Assembly: GCA_030490835.1 (NCBI GenBank)
Contig: CM059971.1
Coordinates: forward strand, 44,254,012 to 44,318,011
Direction: 5' to 3'
Length of the DNA: 64,000 nt
Source of the DNA: Annona cherimola
Taxonomy: Eukaryota; Streptophyta; Magnoliopsida; Magnoliales; Annonaceae
In this document: positions 34,791 to 46,191 of the stretch, piece after piece
How the letters are laid out: each line of letters starts with the position of its first letter
Numbering within the stretch: the first letter of the stretch is position 1
Notes under the pieces: model-generated
What the model was told of the DNA's origin: nothing
Databases searched by the model: none
Seen by the model: only the letters and a program-made list of their open reading frames with translations
Translations under genes and position numbers: made by a program

Positions 34791-36102
34791 CAACCTTCTT
34801 GCACGTCAACTCCAGACCCATGCAGGCAATTGTTGCTTCTGTCTTTCATTCAAACAATCTGTCATTATTAAACTGTACTGAGTAGTAAGTACCTTTTGCC
34901 ACTTATTATGCCTCAGGTGTTGTTTGCTTGTCTGGTTGGGTCCTCCAAATATGTAGCTTCCTGCAAAAGTGCTAGCTAATTCCCAAGTTGCTAAATTTTG
35001 TGTGGCGGAAGGAGAATAGTATATTTGGAATCTTTGTGAAACCCTAAGTCGCGTTTCCTAGAAGGGCGTGAAGGCATGTAATGCCGTGTTAAGCCCTATG
35101 GAGTAATATCGTTGACAGTGATCAGAGACAAAGAATACACTACAATCCACCTATAAACGTATTATTTAGAAACTTTAGCTCTAAATCAAGTAGTAGCCGA
35201 GGTAATGTATTAAACATAGAAGAAGTTAATATAGATAATCTAGAAAAAGATTTAAATGACTAGAAAATACCTGATATTTCAGACATCAAATATACAAAAA
35301 AGGATCATTTCAACTCTCAACAAATTATACAATAAAAAGAGTTGAACAAACAATCTCTTTATTTAATCAACATGAGGTGCATTCCATATATAAGATATAG
35401 TCATGTGTATTTACGTGTAACATAACTTATGGTACACTTAAATGTATTAATATATTATACAATCATTTATTTATGTATAAATTACATTTTAGATAGTTAA
35501 ACGGGTTATCTGGTGCACTGGATGCACTAAGATTTGGTTCAACCGGTTGCAAAAACTTATATACGTAACTGTTAATATAAGGGTATTAAACATATGCATT
35601 AAGTTTTATCATTTTAGGAGATTTGTACATATATTTTTTTTATTTTTTAAAAACAGGTATTTTTTTTCATTTTTTTTATTCGTACATATTTGTGCACATT
35701 ACCTTTTTGCCACCAACAATTAGAATTTTGATTTATTTGTGTTTAATATTTCTTAAATATCCAAATTATCCATCCTAATCTCAAAATCCGCATATCCACT
35801 TCTAGCATAGTTTCCACTGTTTGCGGTGCCGGTCGACTAGCCTCAAATCTTATTTCGAGGATGTAAGGTCGAATAGGAAACGGTTGTCATGGCTATCAGA
35901 GAAAATTGTTTTGAGGAGAACGGAATTGAGGTGGATGACAGCGGTCTTGTAGGAGTGTAGCTCGAGGAAGATAGCCATGATGTTGTTGAACAGACCACCA
36001 TGGATTCAAAAATCTAAGTTGGCTAGGTGACAGATGATGATGAAATCATAATTCCTGTCTCATCTTCATGAAATTCCACGATCTCCTTGCCATCGAAAAA
36101 AA
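34791..36102 (+). other. 3' UTR and intergenic sequence
   Basis: The 3' UTR presumably occupies the first 100-300 bp, but no canonical AATAAA signal stands out. The rest is AT-rich. 35480-35660 contains transposon-like words (GGTTCAACCGG). 35800-36060 is GC-richer but has no frame I recognise. Confidence 0.5.
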
Positions 36103-37263
36103 GGGAAAAATCCCTTCGTACCCTTAACTTTTGATCATTATTCTTCTTATACCCATGTCATTTTAAAAATTTTCTACACATTCACAACATTTAATCCTTA
36201 AATTCCTCTCGTGTTCAAGCCATCACATTCCGAACACACATTATCATCTCTTTTTTCATAATTCCAAAAATGCCCAAATTGTGTACAGACACACCATCTC
36301 CCTTCATTGACAGTTACCACAAAAACGATGACCCGTCAAATCCCTAATCTTCGCGCCGCCATGGGCGTCGAGGAAGAACCGCTTTATGCGCAGCCAGCAA
36401 AGAAGCTGTAGACATGCAAGCAGTCTGCTTGTCTCCCCTTCAAAGCAGAGCTGCTTTCTGTTTCGATAATTGAAGTTTCACGTGCTGTCGTCACTCTATA
36501 GCCATCGCAATCTTCTACTAGGGACGCATGCGTTAAAAGGGAATGGCTGATCTCCGTGGTATGTCATTGGCTCTATCCATCTTCAACGTATGCTTCAACG
36601 AGCTATCAGAGATGAATGCTTCGCCAGTATGCTTGAATCTCTTCTTCTCCAGCTATCAAAGAAAGACAAACGGGCATGGAAAATTTTACGCAAATTTTAC
36701 GCAAATGTCCGAATGAATTTCCAGGTGGGAAGTGTGGACGCCATGAGCCGTCTGATCGGGAGGGCGAGTATCTGCATTAGGATTGTCAATATCGTCAGTA
36801 GTTGCATGCGGTAGGTGAAGAAGCTGTTGATGAACATGAGGATGGTGCAGGAGGTGATTCCCAGGGACCATGCCTAGAATGTCATGACTGACAGGGATGG
36901 ATCGTCCATCTCCGGAACAACTCGAGACACGTTCTCAATCGAAGGGCATTCACCATCGGCTGAACCATCTGGAAGCTTTTGGCTTCTTCCTTGGATGACA
37001 CCATTGCGAGCAAGCGCAGTTGCATGGCTGGACAGCAGCTGGAGTCAAGAGTACGTGAGGAAGTGGCACAAGAAGAACGAGGAGGTGATGAATGTGAAGC
37101 AGGGGGCATTTTTGGAATTATAAAAAAGAAACGAATTGATGTGATGGTGTGGGCATGAGAGAAATTAGGAATTAAATATTATAAGTGTACGTTGAATTTT
37201 TAAAATATTGTGGGTATAAAGAGAATAATGATTAAACATTGTAGATATGCCGAGAATTTTCCC
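36103..37263. mobile_element. terminal-inverted-repeat element carrying a host-gene fragment
   Basis: The ends GGGAAAA (36103) and TTTTCCC (37263) start inverted arms of about 170 and 157 bp (36103-36275 and 37107-37263). Shared words are TCATTATTCT, TATACCCA, ATTTTAAAAAT and ATAATTCCAAAAATGCCC. The interior is far richer in GC than its surroundings and contains an OPT-transporter-like fragment on the minus strand, but no transposase. This is the layout of Pack-type non-autonomous DNA transposons. The flanks carry A-runs that hide any target duplication. The superfamily is uncertain (Mutator-like is one option). Confidence 0.75.
36708..36965 (-). pseudogene. captured oligopeptide transporter (OPT) fragment
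   Basis: Minus-strand translation reads GECPSIENVSRVVPEMDDPS then LSVMTF, a stop, AWSLGITSCTILMFINSFF, TYRMQLLTILTILMQILAL, and PIRRLMASTLPTWKF. Plant OPT proteins have, near the N terminus, CPIE.V...VP.TDDPSLP..TFR.W.LG..SC.LL.F.NQFF.YR......S....Q...LP.G..MA..LPT. The match covers the acidic lead-in and the first two membrane segments. The codon after MTF, normally Arg, is a stop. The fragment is contiguous, without introns over this span. Flanking interior sequence (36300-36707, 36966-37106) may hold further captured pieces that I cannot identify. Confidence 0.72.
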
Positions 37264-37977
37264 AAGAAAAAACCCATGCTTGCTATAGCTGCCGACTTGC
37301 GTTCACGGTTTTCTGAATTTTTAGGCCGACATTGCTTTATCAATTATCTAGTCATCTTTCTGAATGTGCTTGGGCGTTCGAAATGAAAATGAAGGGAGGA
37401 TGTGTGTGTGTAAAGAGGTGTTGCCAAGTGATGAGAAAATTTCCGATGCCATCAATCGATAAAGTATAATTCTTGTCTTGTTTCCTTACTCTGTTTTTGT
37501 CCAGATTTGATCGAAGAAATTTGTTATTGTGGGTTTACTTTTGTCTTAATGTGCAGTATAAAACGAGCAACAACGTTAACATTCATATAAAATTTGACAC
37601 TATACATATGAATTTTGAAATTTTCTCTTACACTAATGAATTTTATATAAAATTCCTCTTGTACTCATTTGATATATTTTTGTAGGACAAGATATTATAC
37701 TATAGGTGGATATGCTCTTTGAATCATTAACAATCCAAATCCTTTAACGTATTTCTGCATTTTCAAACTTCATGCAACTACAAATTATTGCATAATTGGA
37801 TGAATAGAATAAACGTATTTGCATTTTTCCATAGTTAACCACTTGAGATATAGCAATCATACACCAATGATCACATTTGAATACTTTAAAACTAAAAACT
37901 TCAAAATATTTCAATTACTTCTAGAATATAAGTCATGGATAAATTCTTTAGAATTTTAGCATAAGCAAATAGTCTTA
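37264..37977. other. intergenic, no feature recognised
   Basis: AT-rich sequence with no gene, repeat end or RNA that I can support. Confidence 0.6.
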
Positions 37978-38268
37978 GGGTGTGTTTGTTTAGGGCAAAA
38001 AAGTATCAACTAAAACTTTTCAATCTAAAACTTTTCACTCTTCATAATTATTCTATTTTTTAATTATTTTTTCACATTTTTCTATACAAACTACCCTACT
38101 TTTCAATCATTTCTACACAACTACCCATACAACTAACCTATCTATTTTAACTTTATTCTCTTTACTCCTCATCATTACTCCTATTATATCACATCATTTT
38201 CTATTGATTTGACAACTTCTACTCCAGAAACTTTTTATCAAAAGTTTTACCTCCAACTAAACACACCC
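37978..38268 (+). mobile_element. Tourist/Harbinger-like MITE
   Basis: 291 bp, bounded by the inverted ends GGGTGTGTTT and AAACACACCC, and flanked by TTA on both sides (37975-37977, 38269-38271). A TTA duplication is typical of PIF/Harbinger elements. No coding capacity. At least three diverged relatives lie in this window (9505, 9917, 13516). Confidence 0.88.
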
Positions 38269-39070
38269 TTAGACTATCTTCTCATTTTAATATTGATGGT
38301 TATAATCTGCCACAATTTACTCATAGTGTATTAGCAACCAGAGCAAGTATAGTTTTTAATTCAAGCACTTCTCAAATAAGCCCATTCTTTTTTAGCTCAA
38401 ATAAATCTTTCAACCACCTATTTTCTATGAGATACTTCTACTTATATGAATAGAAAAGATACTTCTGCCAAAACCAAAGCCCATTGTTTTTTTTAACTCA
38501 AATAAATCTTTCAACCACCTATTTTCTATAAGCTAATTCTTTGGTAAGAATGTCATTTAGTAAGTAATTCGTCTTTCTCTTTATAATCATATATAAACAT
38601 TGAAAAATTAAGTTTAAAATTATTCTGAAGCATTAAACACATATCTAAGACGCTTTGCTGCATTTTGAAATTGTACCACCTCAAACACGAAAACAATATT
38701 TTCACGCTAGATTTGAACAAGAGGTTCTTCCAAGAGCATGTCAGGTCAAGCTTAAATCACAACATATGCATAACGAGAAGAATAATCTAATAATTTACAT
38801 TAAAAATAACAAATCAATACAAACCACGTTGGTAAATATCAAGACAACTTATTACAATCCATAACAATGTTCAAACTCAAAATAAACATTAAAATCAAAT
38901 TCATGCTCCATGCGCTTCTAAATAAAGCTATTATGATCCACCTGCTGCCTTATCTATGAGACAAAAGAAAAAAAAAAAACACTAAAAGTAAGCAAAACTT
39001 AGGAAGTAAAAATAAAATATAAAGTGAGAATATTGTGCATTTTTAAGTCATCTAAAATTGTAACAACTGT
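38269..39070. other. intergenic with a short local duplication
   Basis: A phrase including CTCAAATAAATCTTTCAACC and ACCTATTTTCTAT occurs at about 38396-38430 and again at about 38498-38531. Otherwise AT-rich, with no supported gene. Confidence 0.55.
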
Positions 39071-39689
39071 ATGTGCTATCATAAATTAACAGCCCAATGA
39101 CCGTCCAAATTAAATTGCACATATCTTTTGATCTCTTTATCTGATTTGGACGATCCAATAGTGGGTTTCTATGTTTTTGGACATTCTGGATTGAATGGAA
39201 GGGTCAAATTAATCTAAATAGGTCCATAAATATTATTTTTATGAAATTAGCATATATGCATGCAAATTTTTTGAATTAAATGTACAATTAATTCATGTGG
39301 TTAGTTTATGAATATTTAGAAAGAAAATTACGTATAATTTCATGTGTTCATAATTTCATGTGATGTAATTCATGCGAATTTTAATTGGCCCAAAGGAAGG
39401 TTAATTTTTGGCCGAATTACATTCACACGTGTGGTAATAAATATGTGATAATTATTTGGTTTTCCATGTGAATAATAAATCGGTCCAAAGAAAGACTTAT
39501 TATTTGACAGGATTTTATTATCAATATTTGATTACTACAACAAGAGTACCACTTACAAATTAATATTTCTGTCCAAAGACTAGATATTAATGTTGTGCTA
39601 GGTATCTTGTGATGGGTCTTGCCATTATTTGAATTTTACTAAGGTTTTACGTATATATCTCATGTGAATATGTTGTTTTGTTCTATTTT

Positions 39690-40609
39690 CAGTTAATACA
39701 TATGCTTCTACCATATCTGCCAACATTAATTCAATTCCCATGCTGAACGGAATAAATTTTAAGCAATGGAAAGAGAATGTAATGATCATTCTTGGTTGTA
39801 TGGATCTTGACCTTGCGTTAAGGGTTAAACAACCCACCTCTCTTACGGCTGCAAGTTCCACTGAGGAAAAATGGGACTTTGAGAGGTGGGATCGTTCAAA
39901 TCGCATGTATCTCATGATCATACGCAAATCGATTCCAGAAGCTTTCAGGGGAGGTGTATTTGACAAAGATATCACTGCAATGGATTTCCTTGAGGAAATT
40001 GAAAAGCGCTTTGAAAAAAGCAATAAGGCTGAAACAAGTACGACTTTGTCAAACTTGGTTTCTATGAGGTATAAGGGCAAAGGAAACATAAGGGAGTACA
40101 TCCTTGAAATGTCTAATCTCGTTTCGAAACTAAAGACACTTGGGTTACAGCTATCTGATGATGTGCTGGTGCATTTAGTTTTGATATCTCTTCCTCCACA
40201 ATTCAGCCAGTTTAAGATCAGCGATAACTGCCAGAAAGAGAAATGGACTCTTAATGAGCTCATTTCACATTGTGTGGAAGAAGAAGAAAGAATGAAGCGA
40301 GATAAGCCCGAAAGTGCACACTTGGCAAGTACTTTTAAGGAAAAGACCAAGAAAAGGAACAAGGATAAGGAAGCTGTGGTAGGAGTGGCAAATAAGAAAC
40401 AACAAAAGAAATCAACTAAGGAATCAGGCTGTTACTTCTGTCACACTCCTGGACACCAAAAGAAGGATTGTACCAAATATCACGCTTGGCGTGTAAAGAA
40501 GGGTATGCTTCTCATTTTGGTTTGTTCTGAGGTTAATTTAGCTTCTGTACCTGGACATACTTGGTGGATAGATTCTGGTGCTACTACTCACATAAGTATG
40601 TCTATGTAG
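39690..40609 (+). pseudogene. copia C gag and start of protease
   Basis: The open frame is continuous from 39740, and in-frame similarity to other copia gags (SANINSIPMLNG) starts a little earlier, so the original start is upstream and lost. Motifs are FKQWKENVMIILGCMDLDLA, a retrotran_gag_2-type core, one zinc knuckle CYFCHTPGHQKKDC (CX2CX4HX4C), then the protease start WWIDSGATTHIS with the catalytic DSG intact. A TAG at 40607 stands where this family normally has Gln. Confidence 0.88.
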
Positions 40610-43600
40610 GATTGCCTGAGCTGCCGAAAGCCAAATGATGCTGAAAGATTCATCTACGTAGGCGATGGCAAATCAGTTGAAGTCGAGGCAATAGGCACAT
40701 TTCGGTTATTATTAAAGACTGGTTATTATTTGGATTTAAAAGAAACATATATTGTACCGTCTTTCAGACAAAATTTGGTTTCTATTTCTGTTTTGGACAA
40801 ATTTGGTTATTCTTGTTCATTTGGAAATAGTCGGTTTCATCTTTCTTTAAATTCAAATATTGTGGGTACCGGTTCTTTATCCAATTGTGATAACCTTTAT
40901 TTGCTTGATACAGTTGTCTCGTTTATGGAATCCTTGCATGTGAATTCACATGGTACAAAACGAAAATTGACTGATGAGAATTCTGCTTCGCTCTAGCACA
41001 AACGTTTAGGACATATTTCTAAACAAAGAATTGAAAGACTTGTGTCAGATGGAATTCTCAGTCCTCTTGATTTATCAGATTTTCAAGTCTGTGTTAATTG
41101 TGTTAAGGGGAAACAGACAAACATAAGGAGATTCGGTGCCAACAGGTCTTCGGACGTCTTAGAACTAATACATACGGATATTTGTGGGCCATTCCCTTCG
41201 GCTTCTTGGAATGGTCAACAGTATTTTATTACGTTCATAGACGATTTTTCTCGTTATGGCTACCTATATCTCATCTATGAGAAGTCTCAATCACTGGACG
41301 TGTTTACAATTTTTAAGGCCGAAGTTGAAAATCAACTTGGAAAAAGAATTAAAGCCGTTAGATCTGATCGTGGTGGCGAATACTACGGCAGATATGACGG
41401 ATCAGGTGAACAACGTCCAGGGTCTTTTGCCAAATTCCTAGAAGAGTGCGGTATTGTCCCACAGTACACCATGCCAGGTAGTCCTACGATGAATGGTATA
41501 GCTGAAAGACGAAACAGAACTTTAAAGAAAATGATAAGGAGTATGATTAGTAGTACTACTTTACCAGACTCACTCTGGGGAGAGGCATTAAAGACTGCAG
41601 CTTATATCCTTAACAGAGTACCAACTAAGGCAGCCGCTAAAACCCCTTATGAATTATGGACGGGCAAAAAGCCTGTCATAAAGCATTTACGCATTTGGGG
41701 TTATCCAGCTGAGGCAAGGCCTTATAGGCCAAATGAAAAGAAACTGGACTCAAGAACTATTAGCAGCTATTTTGTTGGATATTCTGAACGGTCCCGGGAG
41801 TATAAATTTTATGATCCCACATCTAGATCCTTTTTTGAAACGGAAAATGCCCAGTTCTTCGAGGATATTGAGCTTGGGGGGGTATTGAGCTTGGGGGGGA
41901 GAATAAGGTTAGAGACTATGTCTTTGAAGAGGAATTGGTAACTTTTCCTACGATTGTTGTTCCTGACATAGTTCAAACAACAATACCAGAACCACAAGAC
42001 ATAGTTGACAACCTCCCTGATCAAGGTCAACAGGATATTCCTGCTGAGCAAGCTCAACAACCTGAAGAACTAATGCCATTAAGGAGATCCACTAGAGAAA
42101 GGAGAAGTGCAATCTCTAATGATTATATTATCTTTCTCCAAGAACATCAGGATGACATTACGATGATGGAAAATGATCCTATCAACTTCCGTCAAGTAAT
42201 GCAAAGTAAAAATTCTCAAGAGTGGATTAATGCCATGAATGAAGAGATTAAGTCCATGAAAGACAATGACGTTTGGGAACTTGTCCCATTGCCCAAAGGT
42301 GCAAAACCCATTGGTTGTAAATGGATATTTAAAACCAAAAGGGATTCAAAGGGTAATGTGGAAAGGTATAAGGCTCGTCTTGTCGCAAAGGGATTCACTC
42401 AAAAGGAAGGCATTGATTATAAAGAGACTTTCTCTCCGGTTTCATCGAAAGACTCTTTTAGGATAATAATGGCTTTAGTGGCACATTTTGATCTTGAGCT
42501 ACATCAAATGGATGTGAAGACCGCGTTTCTCAATGGTGACATTGATGAAACCATCTATATGGTACAACCAGAAAATTTTGTGTCTGGAGATGCAAAACAA
42601 ATGGTTTGTAAATTAAAGAAATCCATCTATGGGCTCAAGCAGGCTTCCCGTCAATGGTATTACAAATTTCATCAAGTTGTCATCTCATTCGGTTTCGAGA
42701 TGAATATGGTTGATGATTGTGTATACCATAAGTTCTGTGGGAGTAAGCATATTTTTCTAGTTTTCTAGTATTATATGTCGATGACATATTGCTTGCCAGC
42801 AACGATATAGGTTTATTGCATGAAACTAAGAGATTTCTATCAACAAGATTTGAGATGAAAGATCTTGGTGAGACAACTTTTGTATTAGGAATTCAGATAC
42901 ATCAGGATCGTTCTCAAGGTATTCTTGGACTATCACAAAAGACCTATATTGAAAGAGTACTAGAAAGATTTTGCATGCAGGATTGTAAACCAGGAGATAC
43001 CCCTGTTGCCAAAGGAGACAAATTTAGTCTCGAGCAGTGCCCTAAGAATGATTTTGAATCCAAGGAAATGCAGAAAATACCTTATGCTTCAGCAGTGGGA
43101 AGTTTGATGTATGCCCAAGTTTGCACACGTCCAGACACAGCATTCATTGTTGGCATGTTGGGCAGATACTTAAGTAATCCAGGAATGGATCACTGGAAAG
43201 CAGCCAAAAGGGTTTTTAGATACCTACAGAGAACAAAACACTACATGCTCACATACAGGAGGTCGGATAATATAGAGATCATTGGATATTCAGACTCCGA
43301 CCATGCAGGATTCCAGGACAATCTTAGATCCACTTCGGGCTATATTTACCTGCTTGCTGGAGGAGCAATCTCTTGGAGAAGTGCTAAGCAGACACTCTTT
43401 GCTCCTTCCACAATGGCAGCTGAATTTATAGCATGTTTTGAGGCATCCAATCAGGCTATATGGCTGCGAAATTTTGTCACGGGGCTGCGAATTGTGAATT
43501 GAATTGAAAGACCACTCAAGTTATATTGTGACAATAACTCAGCAGTCTTATATTCCAACAACAACAGGAGCTCGACGAAGTCAAAATTTTTATTGATCTC

Positions 43601-43720
43601 AAGTTCCTAGTTGTTAAGGAAAGAATTCAGGAAGGTCAAGTGTCTATAGAGCACATAGGAACAAACTCTATGATTGCGGATCCGCTGACTAAGGGACTAC
43701 CACCCAAGGTCTTTCATGAG
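40610..43720 (+). pseudogene. copia C pol (integrase, RT, RNase H), multiply broken
   Basis: Integrase: zinc motif HKRLGH at 40998, preceded by a TAG for the usual Trp, then CVNCVKGKQ. The DDE triad is visible in [16 protein letters not shown] and [10 protein letters not shown] small tandem duplication around a G-run at about 41875-41900 shifts the frame. Reverse transcriptase: QMDVKTAFLNGDIDE, then an 8-bp tandem duplication (TTTTCTAG twice, 42756-42771) puts a stop and frame shift directly before YVDDILLASND. RNase H: YSDSDHAGFQD and STMAAEF, a TGA at 43500, and an extra shift near 43586. The original fold order is complete but no full-length product is possible. Confidence 0.9.
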
Positions 43721-44168
43721 CATACTGCTCACATGGGTGTTGTATCACTTGATGATACTCTGGTTTAGTGGGAGTTTGTATTTTGTGCTTTTATTTGGCA
43801 GACACACTTTTGTATATTACAGTTATGGATATTTTTCTGCAGAAATAAAGTATTCAAAATTTTGGTTTTTCAGTACTTTTGGTTTTGGTTTGATCTCAAA
43901 AAATAAGGTGGACCAGTTGGAAATAGGCATGTTAGATCACATTACATGTAATTTCCATGCTACGCATCCATACTTGATCTATGTCGTTTAGTTATGTTTG
44001 ATATATGTGATCTTGGATGGGTCTAGTTACGATAAATGTAACAAAGGCCGCCTTGGTTCTATGTTGGCATAATTAATGGACGAGATTGTTCGGAGATGAT
44101 TTTGGTATGATAGCATAAGGTTTTTGAGCTCATAAGGTCATATATATAATTATAAAATACATGTAGTC

Positions 44169-44180
44169 CAAGTGGGAGAT
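44169..44180 (+). other. polypurine tract, copia C
   Basis: CCAAGTGGGAGAT-type tract immediately before the TGTTGG start of the 3' LTR. Confidence 0.8.
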
Positions 44181-44637
44181 TGTTGGAATTTTTGGACACG
44201 CATATATTATTTATATATATGTGCTATCATAAATTAATGGCCCAAATTATAAAAGTAATCTTATAAGGTTTTATGGGCCTAAATCATTTAATAAAGTATG
44301 GATCTCATATGCGTAGAAACCCTATAGCCTATTTTCTAATTTCTATTTTTTATGATGGACTAAATTAGAAATAGGAAAGATAGGCTTCCTATAAAATAGG
44401 TTGTGGTCCCCGGGTTACGCATCCTATCAGGGTTCTTTTCTGCCATCCCATCAGTAGAGAAGAGGAGAAAACCCTAGGTGCATTAACTTGGAAGACCCAA
44501 GAACCACAGAATTAAAAGATTAACAGCATCATGGATTCAGGTACGCTTCCGCTTATGGTTTTAATTTCTTAGTAATTTTAGCATGAAGGATCCTGTTTGA
44601 TTATGGATTTAATCAATGTGTTTTTACTAACAACAAC
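44181..44637 (+). repeat. 3' LTR of copia C
   Basis: Starts TGTTGGAATTTT after the polypurine tract. The right limit is placed at a CAACA near 44637 by analogy and may be off by some tens of bases. An intact left partner is absent, so age cannot be read from LTR comparison. Confidence 0.55.
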
Positions 44638-45739
44638 ATCTGTATACCATTTTAATTATCCTAAAATCTTACTTTGTTAAATCATTCACTAAATGAATAT
44701 ATGAAACATGTGAAATTGCATCTTAGGCAGCCCACAAGCTAGTGATTGATCACTTAAAATATGGCTGCTCATCAAAACCCTATCACCCTTGACAATAATT
44801 TTAATTCATCCACAATAATTAGAACGTCCAAAACTATGGAAATTGACTATTGGATTGTCCATAAAATTTGGAAGGTCCAAAACCGTGGACTAGTGAGCTT
44901 AAGCCACAGGTGTGCCATGTTGCATACCTTTATACCGGGCCTTAGAAGTCCAACCTACTAGAGTTGTCACCTGTGGCATTGTACTGCTAGGCTTAGAGCT
45001 TAAAGCTCATTGTGTGAAAGAGGGAAAAGGTAAGGGCATTTTTAAAAATTCCCAAAAGTAGTTTTCTTTGAAATACTACTTACTATTTGAGGGGGATTTT
45101 GTTAAATTTCTCATACTCTCAAATACCAACGAGATTACATCTTCCACCTCTCTGTTTCTATCTAGTTGGTGCAGTTGTTATGGCTGCCGCCTTAACTCCG
45201 CCATTTTAATGTATACATATATTAAGATACTATTTAAGCTTATTTAATTTATCCAATAAATCTATATAATTAAATTGCTAATAAGATTTTTTTTTATATA
45301 AAATTATCGTAGAGTTTTTCCTTCCTAGTAAACCTACCAACTTTTTTTTATAGCATATAACATAATATATGCTTAAAAATTAAATAAATAGATAATCTAT
45401 GCATATTCTTTACAGAAATTAAACAGATAGAAAATATGTACTTATATTACTTGAGAAATACAATCCAAGATATCTTCCTTTTTCATCGTAAATCCCACAT
45501 TCATGTATTTTATCTCAAATCCACAAAATAGACTCTCAAAGAAAACTGAATCTCCCTCTCTTTTCTCTTATTTCTCCACTTTTTATAAGAATCTCTATCG
45601 TAACTCTTCCACACAACCACACGTAATGCATAAAAATCAAGCATAACACACGGAGAGTAACAAATAATAAAGGATGGAAATGGGAAAGAAAATTAAAGGG
45701 AGAATATTAGAAAAATCTTAGAGATTTGTTGGGAGGTGA
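44638..45739. other. intergenic, no gene recognised
   Basis: AT-rich, with short unsupported frames only. CT/AT-rich low complexity at 45540-45600. No repeat ends identified. Confidence 0.5.
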
Positions 45740-46191
45740 GGCTCACTTGCTAGAGGAGAATAAATCTTTTGTTTTTCAGCACCACAAGAATAGAAACTTT
45801 AATCCTAAATCTGTTCCTCCAAAAGCTTCAAGGAGAGGAGTAAAAAATGAAAAGAAGAAAGAAATAACCAAGTGATTTAAACATGGTTGAGTGGGGCATA
45901 TGTAAGTTCAATGCCCAAAGAAAACAAACCCAAAGAAATACAAGAGAAGAAAGATAGGAACAACGCTAAAAAGTTCCCAAAGCCTAAGGGTAGAGAGATG
46001 TATGTCAATGAGGACTTATCATCAATAAACAACTCTTCAAATAACGATCAAGAGGCTACAAATTGTGCTAGGATCTGTTACGTAGCAAGAATTGAAGAAG
46101 AAAATACACTAGACTGTCTCACAGTAGCCAAATTAGTGGAAGGGATGACTGCCTCAACTGATTGCACAAGAAATGAGGAAGTAACCTCTTA
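45740..46191 (+). pseudogene. SIRE-type gag remnant, interrupted by R1
   Basis: 45887-46191 matches the intact gag after its first zinc knuckle, sharing KDRNNAKKFPKPKGREMYVN, CARICYVARIEEE and TRNEEV. Just upstream (45860-45915) the knuckle itself is recognisable but ruined: the first and other conserved codons have become stops (TGA, TGA, TAA), and the second Cys is His. The gag similarity ends precisely where TGTCGCCCCC of an R1 copy begins at 46192. Gag does not resume after that R1 copy. Confidence 0.8.

Larger units (their letters stand above)
39071..44640 (+). mobile_element. degenerate Ty1/copia retrotransposon C
   Basis: A leader (39071-39690), gag, pol, polypurine tract and 3' LTR run in order on the plus strand. 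The 5' LTR is almost wholly missing: only a stub at about 39071-39090 (TGTGCTATCATAAATTAA) matches the 3' LTR at about 44219, and no primer site is seen. The reading frame has several stops and at least three frame breaks. The lineage differs from the SIRE-type copies, with a short gag and one zinc knuckle. Confidence 0.88.

Noticed and set aside
36590..37123. Plus-strand frames inside the TIR element
   Set aside because: The minus strand shows the OPT-like similarity; the plus-strand frames have none.
39625..40362. 245-codon minus-strand frame
   Set aside because: Antisense shadow of copia C gag.
44761..44961. 66-codon plus-strand frame
   Set aside because: No start context, domain or repeat support; likely chance.
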